Source: Chitinophagales bacterium (lineage in GTDB: Bacteria; Bacteroidota; Bacteroidia; Chitinophagales; UBA10324). Taken from it: 33,522 nucleotides of DNA. Position numbers and translations under genes: made by a program. The notes under the pieces were generated by a model, which was not told the origin of the DNA, made no database searches, and was given only the letters and a program-made list of their open reading frames with translations. The stretch is taken from NCBI GenBank assembly GCA_025057275.1, contig JANWXQ010000011.1, positions 1-33,522 of the forward strand, given 5' to 3'. Positions 25,836-33,522 of this stretch are shown piece after piece (the stretch's first letter is position 1; every line of letters begins with the position of its first letter).

Positions 25836-27104
25836 TTAGCGCTCTTGCAAGAAAAAATTTCCCCAGGCACATTCCAGACAGCGACGTGGGTTGCAGTACT
25901 GTTGCTTCAGATGAAGCAACGCCTGCGTATCGCCTGCCGTCAGTGCAACGATGCCGTGCTGCTTCCAGCGTCGGATAATGGCATTGTTTTCGGGCGGCAA
26001 TTCTTCCAGAAAGGAAAGGGCCCGGTTGCATATCGCTGGATGGTCGTGCGTTTTTCCATAAAAAAACAACAAGGGGATGATGCTGTTGATGAGCACCAGG
26101 CGGATAGTGTCCTCTCCCAGCGGTTTCGAGCTCTGAGGAGAGGCCGCGCCAAATCGGTAATGGTTTTCCCAATAACCTGCTGCTGATGTTTTAAGGATAT
26201 TTTTAAATTGACTCATCCTTTGTGTTTCCAGTACCTGGGACCACAAGGCCGGCTGTCGCTGCAGCAGGGCGGCCAGTTGGGCAATGCGAATCGTAGGGAA
26301 TGATGCCGGTCGCAGCCGGAAAAAGCGCCACATGGCAGGTTGCAGTGGCGAAATAGCGTATTTCTTTTTCAGGAAGCGGAATTCCTGCTGCAAGGCGCTG
26401 CAATACGGGTCGCTGCAGCGGGCAGGTATGAGTCCGGCCACGCCAAACAGCAGCGCTTCCATCTGCAGGGGCATGCCCTGATGGCGCAACAGCACTTTAA
26501 GAGGTACTGTGCGGGCCAGGTGGCGCATGGGCTCGGTGTTGTGGGGAGCACCAAGGGCACCGGCCAGCATCTGATAAAAAGTTTCCTGCCAGTCGTTGTG
26601 ATTTTCTTTAAGGGAAGCAGCAACTGGTTGCATGCGGCATTCCAGGCGTTCCACCAGCAGGCGCTGTAGCCAGGCGGTGCGCAGCGGTTCTGTTACAGAA
26701 CGCAGCCCGAAAGCGCAGGGTACCCAGGAAGTGCTGCTCTGCAGCTGTCGGTAGCGTTGCCAGAGGCGTTCGGAAACGTGCGGGCGCAGCTCCAGCGTGG
26801 CCACAGGCAGGCGGATGGCCTGCGGTGCATCGTCTTCATAAACGACGTGCAACACCACGTTGCCATAAGCCGGATGGGCATCGTGGCCATGCTGGCGCCA
26901 TTGACTGCTGCGCACATGCACTTCCACATGACCGGCCCATTCCAGTTCGCCGATGCGCAATCGTGCATCCAGAAAGTCAGGGCCTTCATCGTGGTTCCAC
27001 TGACCGCTGTGCAGAATGGTCAACGGACGGCCATCGGTGGTGGTCAGGCGGACAGCACCGGGAATTTTTGTCCGCCACAGGTAGTGAAGAAAGGCTTCAG
27101 TCAT
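25836..27104 (-). CDS. DUF2851 family protein
   Basis: A 422-residue protein of the Bacteroidota DUF2851 family, whose function is unknown. Recognisable parts are the N-terminal L-H-Y-L-W-R and H-S-G-Q-W-N-H-D-E-G-P-D-F-L-D-A (about 32-47), G-H-V-E-V-H-V-R-S-S-Q-W (about 58-69), H-V-V-Y-E-D-D, and a C-terminal cysteine cluster: Y-C-N-P-R-R-C-L-E-C-A-W-G (about 402-416) that could bind a metal. The motif with H, D and E near the N-terminus has the look of a nuclease-type fold, but this is inference. It has no signal peptide. It converges with the rhodanese gene, 4 bases between stops. Confidence 0.85.
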   Translation of the reverse strand: MTEAFLHYLWRTKIPGAVRLTTTDGRPLTILHSGQWNHDEGPDFLDARLRIGELEWAGHVEVHVRSSQWRQHGHDAHPAYGNVVLHVVYEDDAPQAIRLPVATLELRPHVSERLWQRYRQLQSSTSWVPCAFGLRSVTEPLRTAWLQRLLVERLECRMQPVAASLKENHNDWQETFYQMLAGALGAPHNTEPMRHLARTVPLKVLLRHQGMPLQMEALLFGVAGLIPARCSDPYCSALQQEFRFLKKKYAISPLQPAMWRFFRLRPASFPTIRIAQLAALLQRQPALWSQVLETQRMSQFKNILKTSAAGYWENHYRFGAASPQSSKPLGEDTIRLVLINSIIPLLFFYGKTHDHPAICNRALSFLEELPPENNAIIRRWKQHGIVALTAGDTQALLHLKQQYCNPRRCLECAWGNFFLQER

Positions 27105-27365
27105 ATACCGAAATACGAATACGCTATACGGCCTGCAGGGGCAGTAAGCTTGCTGATGGAAAGTTACAAATTACCAGATGGAATCAGGCTTAATGCCGGA
27201 AACCTCCTGGAAATCCTGCACCTGCCCGGATCAGCAGGATCGTTTCATAAACTGGTATTGAGGCAAGGATGATCAGGCAGGCACAATAAGCCCCTTGTTC
27301 TATCGGGTAATCAAAAAATGAGCTGCGCAATTAGCCTTTTCTTCAGCAGGCTTGATGTGGTGAAA
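27105..27365. other. Intergenic stretch, no gene seen
   Basis: Together with the terminator to its right, this fills the 313-base gap between the DUF2851 start and the Hsp20 stop. I find no credible small gene or RNA fold. It should contain the DUF2851 promoter; TATTTCGG on the minus strand (27117-27110) is a poor match to the -7 consensus. Confidence 0.5.
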
Positions 27366-27400
27366 AAAAATGCCGGATGGAGCGACCATCCGGCATTTTT
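27366..27400 (-). terminator. Rho-independent terminator of the Hsp20 gene
   Basis: A perfect 15-bp inverted repeat with arms at 27366-27380 and 27386-27400 surrounds the 5-base loop AGCGA. The core arm TGCCGGATGG is flanked by A and T runs, so on the minus strand a GC-rich hairpin ends in Ts 17 bases after the Hsp20 stop codon. The symmetry means it could also stop transcription from the other side. Confidence 0.92.
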
Positions 27401-27417
27401 CTGCGGCCTGGGATGCA

Positions 27418-27852
27418 TTAGGCGACCTTAATTTCTATGGCTTTCGGCCGGCTTTCTTCGGTTTTTGGCAACGTAACTTTCAGTACACCGTCGGCATATT
27501 CTGCCGAGATTTTGTCGGCCTGAATGGTTTCCGGCAGGGTGAAGCTGCGGGTGAAGCTGGTGCAGGAAAACTCCTTCATGGTGAAGTTTTCGTCTTCCTT
27601 CTTGCTTTCCGCCTTCTTTTCCCCGGAAACGGTCAACACGTTGCCGTCCACCTTCAGGTTGAAATCCCCTTTGCTGAATCCCGGCACGGCAAAATCAATG
27701 CGGAAGTGATTGTCTTTTTCGACCACATTTACCGCAGGAATGCGTGCCGACAGCAAGGGGCGAATGCCAAAGCCGAAGTCGCTGTTAAACAGGTCATTGA
27801 CCCAGGCTTCGAAGGGCGACAGAGCGCTTTCATTGAATCTTTTGAGTAACAT
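27418..27852 (-). CDS. Small heat shock protein, Hsp20/alpha-crystallin family
   Basis: An ATP-independent holdase that binds unfolding proteins and hands them to other chaperones. The 144 residues have a short N-terminal arm (F-E-A-W-V-N-D-L-F), then the alpha-crystallin beta-sandwich from about 40 to 132. That domain includes V-P-G-F-S-K-G-D-F, L-T-V-S-G-E-K-K and the family motif A-x4-G-V-L (A-E-Y-A-D-G-V-L-K-V). The C-terminal I-E-I motif (A-I-E-I-K-V) supports oligomer assembly. The ATG at 27852 is natural. It is the last gene of a leftward run and ends in a strong terminator. ClpB and Lon, its functional partners, are nearby but on other transcripts. Confidence 0.95.
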   Translation of the reverse strand: MLLKRFNESALSPFEAWVNDLFNSDFGFGIRPLLSARIPAVNVVEKDNHFRIDFAVPGFSKGDFNLKVDGNVLTVSGEKKAESKKEDENFTMKEFSCTSFTRSFTLPETIQADKISAEYADGVLKVTLPKTEESRPKAIEIKVA

Positions 27853-27958
27853 GGCTTAACGTTTTTGCCCATGGAGGAACAAACGAAATACCAGTGCGGT
27901 TTTTCTGCCATTTCTTCCGGATTTTCTTTCTGAACGGGAAGGGCTGGCAGAGATGATA

Positions 27959-28654
27959 TTAAGAAAACGAAATTTTGTCGCTGTCGTCTTCCAGCAGAGC
28001 TGCGTTGAGGAATTGAATAAAGGGATACATCGCAGCAAAGACCTGAGTGACGCGACGGGCCAGCTGGGGTGAAGTCACCAGAGATTGAGGCAAAGGGGCG
28101 CTGCACGTAAAGCTTTTCAGCTTCAGCAACTCAATGGCTTCATGGTCAGCAGCGTAGCCTTTGGGCGGGCGCGTTAGTTTGTGGTCGTCATCCAGGCCGG
28201 TAAAAAACGAGCGAAAAGAAGGCGACTGCAAAATCTGTATGAAATCTCTGTAGTTGTAATCTATTTCCTGCCGGATCTGATAAAGCTGATGTGCATCGGG
28301 AAACCAGCAGCCTCCGGCGGCAAAACTGTTACCGGGCTCCAGATGAAGGTAATAGCCGGCACCGGGGAAGTTTTTTCCCTTGGATGAAATAGCCACGCCG
28401 ATGTGGGTCTTGAACGGCGATTTGTCGTTGGTGAAACGTATATCGCGGTGGATGCGGAACAGGCAGCTTTCCGGGCGGGTATGCGTGAGCGAAGGATCAA
28501 ATGTTTTCATGCGTTCCAGCAGCACTGCAGTTAACTGCAGCACCCCTTCGCGGATGCGCAGGTACCGCGAACGGTTGGTTTCAAACCATTTTCGGTTGTT
28601 GTTTTTCTTAAGCTGCGAAAGAAAACGGAACGTGTCGGCCGGCAAAGTAACCAT
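27959..28654 (-). CDS. DUF2461 family protein
   Basis: A 231-residue protein of the DUF2461 (TIGR02453) family, of unknown function. Family motifs are clear: F-L-x-x-L-K-K-N-N-N-R-K-W-F-E-x-N-R near the N-terminus, F-R-I-H-R-D-I-R-F-T-N-D-K-S-P-F-K-T-H (about 66-84), G-A-G-Y-Y-L-H-L-E-P-G, and a C-terminal L-T-R-P-P-K-G-Y. The ATG at 28654 is chosen because the frame above it reaches only a TTG. It sits 13 bases after the cyanophycinase-like gene and may share its transcript. Cytoplasmic, with no signal peptide. Confidence 0.88.
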   Translation of the reverse strand: MVTLPADTFRFLSQLKKNNNRKWFETNRSRYLRIREGVLQLTAVLLERMKTFDPSLTHTRPESCLFRIHRDIRFTNDKSPFKTHIGVAISSKGKNFPGAGYYLHLEPGNSFAAGGCWFPDAHQLYQIRQEIDYNYRDFIQILQSPSFRSFFTGLDDDHKLTRPPKGYAADHEAIELLKLKSFTCSAPLPQSLVTSPQLARRVTQVFAAMYPFIQFLNAALLEDDSDKISFS

Positions 28655-28667
28655 GCTGGCCGGCAAG

Positions 28668-29708
28668 TTAGTTCACCCCAAACGTTCCGTTGTTGACGTA
28701 GTAGTAGGAACTGGTTCCTCCGGAGTAGGTAGTCCAGTTGGTGAGGTCAAAGGAGCCGTTGCCGGCCGCTGATCCGGTGATGAGGTAGGCTTTAACGGCC
28801 TGCTGGCTGCGGTTCCAGGTAAGCTTCACATTGGGATCGCAGGTTTCCGGTCCCAGGTTGGTTTTTTGCAAAAAATGTGCTTTGCCGCTGCCATAAACTT
28901 TGGCGATGCCGTTGCCATCAATGCACACCGCCGTGTGTTCTTCACAACCGATGCCGCGGGCATTCATGTTCCAGTCTTCTACCATGCGGGCCATAAAGGT
29001 TACATGACGACCGCGGCGGTCAGGGTTGTCGTAGTGGGTGTCGGTTATGGTTTGAGTAAGAAAAGGAATGCTGATGAAATCGCTTTTTCCTAAGGTTACT
29101 TCGGTACGGTAAGGATTGTTCATGGCCTGTTGCGAAGTGACGGTGCCGTTCTTGGCTGTAAAGTAGGCTTCGCCCAAAATAGCGCAGCCGGCACTCGTAC
29201 CGCCTACAGGTACCTTCTTTACATTAATCAAATAGTTAATGGCATCTTCGGTTAATGTGTTTCGCCATTTATTGACGTAATCCCATTGGTCGCCCCCTGT
29301 GATGAAAAGGGCCTCGGCGGCAACAATTTTATTGTACACATCCTGTCGTTTGGCTTTGGATTTGGTGTCAATAATTATGGTTTCCACTGAATTGACGCCG
29401 CCCAGGTCGTAATAAATGTAATCGTTGTAGCCGTCGGATCCGGTGGCCCGCAAAACGACAAAATCCCCGCCTCCGCTGCGGCTGATCATCCATTCGAAGG
29501 CTTCATCCACATCGGCACCCCCGCCCATCAGACAGAATCCCGCCTGGGTGGGCGGGGATACGTCAGCTACGTCACCGGTGAGGTAGGTAACCAGTTTGGC
29601 AGAAACTTCAGGGTCGGTAACGGTGCTTTCCGGGATGAATTCATTCTTACTGCACGTGCAAAACAAACACAACAGCGGAGCGCCAAAGAGCAAACGAAAC
29701 ACATTCAT
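28668..29708 (-). CDS. Cyanophycinase-like peptidase (S51 family), probable lipoprotein
   Basis: A 346-residue S51-family protein. Relatives cleave the Asp-Arg polymer cyanophycin or N-terminal aspartyl dipeptides. The N-terminus is a signal peptide with a cysteine cluster (L-L-C-L-F-C-T-C-S), compatible with lipid attachment, although the lipobox is not ideal. The catalytic part shows C-L-M-G-G-G-A-D-V-D (about 57-66), F-I-T-G-G-D-Q (about 136), the nucleophile G-G-T-S-A-G with Ser172, and D-T-H-Y-x-x-P-D-R-R-G-R-H containing the histidine region. The C-terminal 60 residues are Thr/Ser/Gly rich and outside the family core. Cyanophycin itself is not shown to be the substrate. It begins 39 bases after the glycosyltransferase fusion. 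Confidence 0.85.
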   Translation of the reverse strand: MNVFRLLFGAPLLCLFCTCSKNEFIPESTVTDPEVSAKLVTYLTGDVADVSPPTQAGFCLMGGGADVDEAFEWMISRSGGGDFVVLRATGSDGYNDYIYYDLGGVNSVETIIIDTKSKAKRQDVYNKIVAAEALFITGGDQWDYVNKWRNTLTEDAINYLINVKKVPVGGTSAGCAILGEAYFTAKNGTVTSQQAMNNPYRTEVTLGKSDFISIPFLTQTITDTHYDNPDRRGRHVTFMARMVEDWNMNARGIGCEEHTAVCIDGNGIAKVYGSGKAHFLQKTNLGPETCDPNVKLTWNRSQQAVKAYLITGSAAGNGSFDLTNWTTYSGGTSSYYYVNNGTFGVN

Positions 29709-29747
29709 AAAAAGGAAAATGGGTTGGGTAAAAATAAGATAAAGTCA

Positions 29748-32591
29748 CTACCGGCTTAGCTGACGGTACAGATTCATGTAGCGTTGGGCGGCCTGGGCAT
29801 CACCGGCCTGTTCATAAATCAGAGCGAGCAGATAATACGGCTGGGGGTCATACGGATTCAACGATGACGCTTTTTGCAAATACGAAACGGCCTGCTGTAT
29901 GTTGCCGGAAGCCGCAGCGGCTGAGCCGGCTGTGAGAAACCCATAAGATGAATTCGGAAACAGCTGCAGGTAGTGTTGAGCGGCCTTCAGAGCGTCGCCG
30001 TAACGACCCGTTTGCAGATAGGTTTGCGCCAGCCACAGAGCGGCATCTTCGTTTTGCGGATTTTCTTTAATTGCCTGCTCAAGGTAGCTTGCTGCCAGAC
30101 TCCAGTTTTTCTGCTGCATGGCTTCGTAGCCGTGCCAATCGGCTTTGCTGCCGCGTGCCACCACGGCCGATAAGGGAACGCCATCTGCCGCATTGATGAA
30201 GACGGCTTGCCTGGAGGGCCAGGTTCCGGCCTGCAACTGGGAGGCATCTACATCGCGGGAGAAAAAGATGCCCACATCCCAGTTGCGGGCGCCTCGGGTT
30301 TTGGGATTACCCGGAGCATGCCATTTGGTGAAAACGATTTGTACGCGATCGGTATCGTTCCGGAAGTACCAGTTTACCGGATCCACAGCATTGGTGGCAA
30401 TCAGCAGCTTGTTTTGCGGACCGGCTTCTTCAACGTATTGGCTTTGACGTAACCAGTCGCAGGTTTTGCGGATGCTGTTCATGTAGTAATCGGTATCGTA
30501 CCGGCCGTAAGCACCCCGGATGCCTCCGATCAGTTCATTGAAATAGACATACTGATTCGGATGGTTGGCTACAGAAAACCGTAAAGGCAAAAACAAGCCG
30601 GCCAGCAATAGAGCAGTAATTGCAATACGCCAGGCCGGCCTGGGTGATGCCCGCAGCACCATCTGCCACGATAAAGCGGCAAAAACAGCAATCAGTGGTA
30701 GCAGAAAAAGCATCTGGCGCAGCCCGTCGTAAAGGGCAGAGCTTTTGTACACCGTGTAAGCCCAGGGAAAAATCAAGGCAAAGGCCAGCAGCAACAATAG
30801 TGATCGTGAGATGCCTGAGCGGAAAAACAGAAGCGGTGACAGCAGCAAACCTGCAAGAACGACCAGCGGAGTAGTGATGCCGATCCACTTGGGGATGTAA
30901 TACCATGGCACCTGATCGCTCATCAGGTGTTGCCCTTCAAAAAGGATGCGAATGCCCATGCTGAAGTTGGTCATTTCGCGCAGGGCAATGAACGGATGCT
31001 CCAGGGGATCGAGCAGACCATATGGCCAGAACAACAGCCCGCCGAAATAGGCCAGAACCGAAACGATCAGCAACTGAACGGCCAGCGACTGTTTCGCTTT
31101 AAAGGCGTGAAGAGCCCTGCGCACTTCAGGCTGCAGCAGGTAGGCGCCACCGGCAAAGGCGAACATCATGCCGATAAGCATCAGGCCGCCGACGCGGATG
31201 TTGATGGTAAAGGCTATGGCCATCGTGAGCAAGGTCCAGGTACGCAGCGTTACCCGGGGCAGTTCCTGAACCATTTTCACCAGATAATACACAGAGGCCA
31301 CATAGCCCAGGGCAAAAGGGATGTCTTTGGGATTGTTCATGGATTGCCCGAAGAATTGCGGCCAGGTAGCCAACAACACCAGAGCCAGAACGGCAGCCAG
31401 CCAGCCGCCCAGCCGACGGGCCAACAGCCCGGTAACCACCACAGCGGCCCAGCCGGTGAGGGAATTGATCAGATGCCGCATGTCGTATTCGTCCAATCCG
31501 CCGATGTAGCGGTTTGCGGCAGCAGAAATCATATTAAATAAACCTCCATACAAATAGAGGTTGTCTTTATTGCCCACCTTCACGTGCAGGCAGGAGGTAT
31601 CGCGGCCCAGCGAAGTATAAAAGTCAAGTACGGCTTCACCATAGATTTTCTGATCCAGGTCGTCGCCGGTGATGCCGTAATCAAAGCTCAGGGTAGCCAT
31701 GAGTATCAGCAGCAGGAAGCTCAGGGCAAAAAAGATCAGCCGGAAAGGTGCCTGCTGCGGTTGCGCCGATTCCGGCATGGGCTGACCACGGAGCAATCGC
31801 AGGGGGTCAGCTACAAAATACTCCCATCGCATCCGCAGCGTGATGGCCAGCAGGGAGCCGAGCATGGGGAACATGTGGCGCCACACGGAAATTTTACTGC
31901 CCGGAACAGCCTGCCATTGCAGGGGCAGCTCGGTAATGGGGAAGCCGTACTGCCGGGCACGAAGTAGCAACTCGATGTCGTGGGCCCAGCCGCTGTTGCG
32001 CAGCCGGGAAAAAAGGATTTTTCCCCGGGTGGCAGGGTAGAGTTTGAAGCCGCATTGCGTGTCGCGCAGGGGCAGGGCAGTGATCAGGCGGATGAGCAGA
32101 TTGAAGATGCGGCCGGCAAAACGGCGTCCGCTGCTGTCGGTTACGCGCGACTCCTTGTGCTCGCGCGAGCCGATGAGGATTTCTTCCTGCTGAAATCGCT
32201 CCGGAAATTTTTGCAGCCATTCCAATACGGTAAGCGGCGAGGCTGCCATATCGGCATCTAGTGTCAGCAGATGGGTTCCGCTGGCTTTTTCTACGCCCAG
32301 CTTTAGCCCTGCACCTTTTCCTACGTTGTGGTCCAAATGAACGTACACCAGTCGACCCTGCTGCTGTAGCCGTTGCAGCACGGCACTGTCCAATATGCGT
32401 TGATGCGTGCCGTCGGTGCTGCCATCATTGACCAGCACCACCTCAAAATCAAAAGGGGCCCGGGCAGCAAACAGGTCCAGTTCCCGTTCCAGCCGCTCCA
32501 GACGATGCGCTTCGTTGTAGCAGGGAATGATCAGGCTAAGCCTGCCCATCGTGGCCGCAGCGGGCGCAAAGGTTTTCTTTGCCTTAGCCAT
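29748..32591 (-). CDS. GT2 - GT39-like membrane glycosyltransferase - TPR fusion protein
   Basis: A 947-residue protein that joins three parts. Residues about 16-240 are a family 2 GT-A glycosyltransferase (S-L-I-I-P-C-Y-N-E, V-N-D-G-S-T-D-G-T, D-A-D-M as the metal motif near 109, and D-T-Q-C-G-F-K). Residues about 285-700 are a many-helix GT-C region of the family 39 (mannosyltransferase-like) type, with T-G-D-D-L-D near 307 as the likely catalytic acidic motif at the first periplasmic loop. Residues about 820-947 are tetratricopeptide repeats, roughly four. A natural reading is that the first domain makes a polyprenyl-phosphate sugar and the second transfers it to a periplasmic acceptor, perhaps with the TPR part binding it; this is inference. 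Its ATG overlaps the rfaE1 stop by 8 bases. Confidence 0.9.
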   Translation of the reverse strand: MAKAKKTFAPAAATMGRLSLIIPCYNEAHRLERLERELDLFAARAPFDFEVVLVNDGSTDGTHQRILDSAVLQRLQQQGRLVYVHLDHNVGKGAGLKLGVEKASGTHLLTLDADMAASPLTVLEWLQKFPERFQQEEILIGSREHKESRVTDSSGRRFAGRIFNLLIRLITALPLRDTQCGFKLYPATRGKILFSRLRNSGWAHDIELLLRARQYGFPITELPLQWQAVPGSKISVWRHMFPMLGSLLAITLRMRWEYFVADPLRLLRGQPMPESAQPQQAPFRLIFFALSFLLLILMATLSFDYGITGDDLDQKIYGEAVLDFYTSLGRDTSCLHVKVGNKDNLYLYGGLFNMISAAANRYIGGLDEYDMRHLINSLTGWAAVVVTGLLARRLGGWLAAVLALVLLATWPQFFGQSMNNPKDIPFALGYVASVYYLVKMVQELPRVTLRTWTLLTMAIAFTINIRVGGLMLIGMMFAFAGGAYLLQPEVRRALHAFKAKQSLAVQLLIVSVLAYFGGLLFWPYGLLDPLEHPFIALREMTNFSMGIRILFEGQHLMSDQVPWYYIPKWIGITTPLVVLAGLLLSPLLFFRSGISRSLLLLLAFALIFPWAYTVYKSSALYDGLRQMLFLLPLIAVFAALSWQMVLRASPRPAWRIAITALLLAGLFLPLRFSVANHPNQYVYFNELIGGIRGAYGRYDTDYYMNSIRKTCDWLRQSQYVEEAGPQNKLLIATNAVDPVNWYFRNDTDRVQIVFTKWHAPGNPKTRGARNWDVGIFFSRDVDASQLQAGTWPSRQAVFINAADGVPLSAVVARGSKADWHGYEAMQQKNWSLAASYLEQAIKENPQNEDAALWLAQTYLQTGRYGDALKAAQHYLQLFPNSSYGFLTAGSAAAASGNIQQAVSYLQKASSLNPYDPQPYYLLALIYEQAGDAQAAQRYMNLYRQLSR

Positions 32592-33522
32592 TCAACGATT
32601 GGTTACTCAACGCCTGCTCCAACATGTCCCACGTGATGGGCACCACACCGGCATGTTCGCAAACCAGTCCGCCGCACAGGTTGGCCAGTTGAGCGGCCTG
32701 GGGCAACAGCAAGCCTGAGGCCAGAGCCAGCGTGGCTGTGGCGATGACCGTATCGCCGGCACCGGATACATCGGCTACGTCGCGCGGATGAGCGGGAATC
32801 CAATCGGCCTGCCGGCCGTCGGCATAAAAGATGCCGCGTTCCGCAAGAGTGAGCAGGGTTATGCCGTGGTGCAGTCTCCGGCGAAGCAGGCGGTGAATGC
32901 GGAGCAGACCATCGCGGGTCAGGGGCGGTTCATCCAGCGACAAGGCTTCGCGGACTTCGCGCAGATTGGGCTTAAAAACAGATACTTTCTTATAGGTAAA
33001 AAAGTTACTTCGTTTGGGATCAACGGCAGTGAGGATGTTTGCTTTTCTGCAGTAGTCCACCAGATGGTTGATCACGTTGGCGGTAAGCAGGCCTTTGTTG
33101 TAGTCCTGAAAGATCAAAGCCTCCGGCCGGAAGGCCCGCAGGGAGTTGAGGAATTGCCGGATCAGCCGTTTTTCCACTGCTGGAGAAGGGCTTTTGACGG
33201 ATTCCTGATCGCAACGCAGCATCTGATGGTTGCGCGCCATCAGCCGGGTTTTAATGGCTGTGGCGTAAGCAGGGTCACGGAACAAAACCACCTCCCTGAT
33301 GCCATGGTTGCGAAGCAGGTGATGCAGATGATCTGCTGCCTCATCGGCACCCACCCGGCCGCCCAACCAGACGCGGGCGCCCAGCGACTGCAGGTTGACG
33401 GCAACATTGGCGGCTCCGCCGGCATGTTCGGTAATTTGTTCGACCCGCAAAACAGGAACAGGAGCCTCAGGGGAAATGCGGTCCACGCTGCCAATCAGGT
33501 AGCGGTCCAGCATCACGTCGCC
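32584..33522 (-). CDS. rfaE1: D-glycero-beta-D-manno-heptose-7-phosphate kinase (RfaE1/HldE kinase domain), 5' end missing
   Basis: This PfkB-family sugar kinase phosphorylates heptose 7-phosphate at C1 on the way to ADP-heptose, the lipopolysaccharide inner-core sugar. The visible 312 or so residues start inside the signature G-D-V-M-L-D-R-Y at the window edge, so perhaps 15-20 residues are lost. Next come R-I-S-P-E-A-P-V-P-V, G-G-A-A-N-V-A-V-N, D-P-K-R, K-P-N-L-R-E and the catalytic D-V-S-G-A-G-D-T near the C-terminus. It ends without a nucleotidyltransferase domain, so it corresponds to the separate RfaE1 type instead of the fused HldE. Overlap by 8 bases with the next gene suggests co-translation. 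Confidence 0.93.
   Translation of the reverse strand, partial: GDVMLDRYLIGSVDRISPEAPVPVLRVEQITEHAGGAANVAVNLQSLGARVWLGGRVGADEAADHLHHLLRNHGIREVVLFRDPAYATAIKTRLMARNHQMLRCDQESVKSPSPAVEKRLIRQFLNSLRAFRPEALIFQDYNKGLLTANVINHLVDYCRKANILTAVDPKRSNFFTYKKVSVFKPNLREVREALSLDEPPLTRDGLLRIHRLLRRRLHHGITLLTLAERGIFYADGRQADWIPAHPRDVADVSGAGDTVIATATLALASGLLLPQAAQLANLCGGLVCEHAGVVPITWDMLEQALSNQSLNG

Overview
The window looks like a chromosomal segment of a Bacteroidota bacterium, probably from the Chitinophagales side of the phylum (inference). Four things point there. The primary sigma factor is only 289 residues and lacks region 1.1. Promoter-like TAnnTTTG elements sit just ahead of several start codons. Two secreted proteins end in type IX secretion sorting domains. 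Many genes belong to families common in this phylum (START-like, DUF2851, DUF2461, DUF4920, DUF2520, YjgP/YjgQ). Genes are packed tightly with frequent small overlaps. I see no insertion sequence, prophage, CRISPR array or other mobile DNA.

Layout. Bases 1-141 hold the tail of an unidentified gene. Bases 148-5263 carry rpoD, a START-like protein, a conserved orphan, an LptF/LptG permease, a family 2 glycosyltransferase and mqnD (futalosine-pathway menaquinone synthesis). Bases 5334-10389 run rightward: maf, then a tandem pair of large secreted alpha/beta-hydrolase-like proteins with a shared architecture. A ureohydrolase (10396-11430, leftward) follows. Then come ccmE-ccmF and a DUF2520 dehydrogenase-like gene, clpB, a leftward MsbA-type ABC exporter, lon-DUF4920, and surE - small membrane protein - lpxB - tRNA-Ala(GGC) - secreted rhodanese. 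The right end (25836-33522) is leftward. In transcription order it holds rfaE1 (cut by the window edge), a GT2-GT39-TPR fusion, a cyanophycinase-like lipoprotein, DUF2461, an Hsp20 with a strong terminator, and DUF2851.

Themes. Envelope and lipopolysaccharide biogenesis recurs: LptF/G, LpxB, RfaE1, an MsbA-like exporter and glycosyltransferases. Protein quality control is another: ClpB, Lon and Hsp20. Respiration is the third: MqnD for menaquinone, and CcmE/CcmF for c-type cytochromes. The CcmE carries the C-x3-Y heme-binding variant instead of H-x3-Y. The least explained content is the tandem secreted hydrolase pair at 6007-10389, followed by the three-part glycosyltransferase fusion at 29748-32591.
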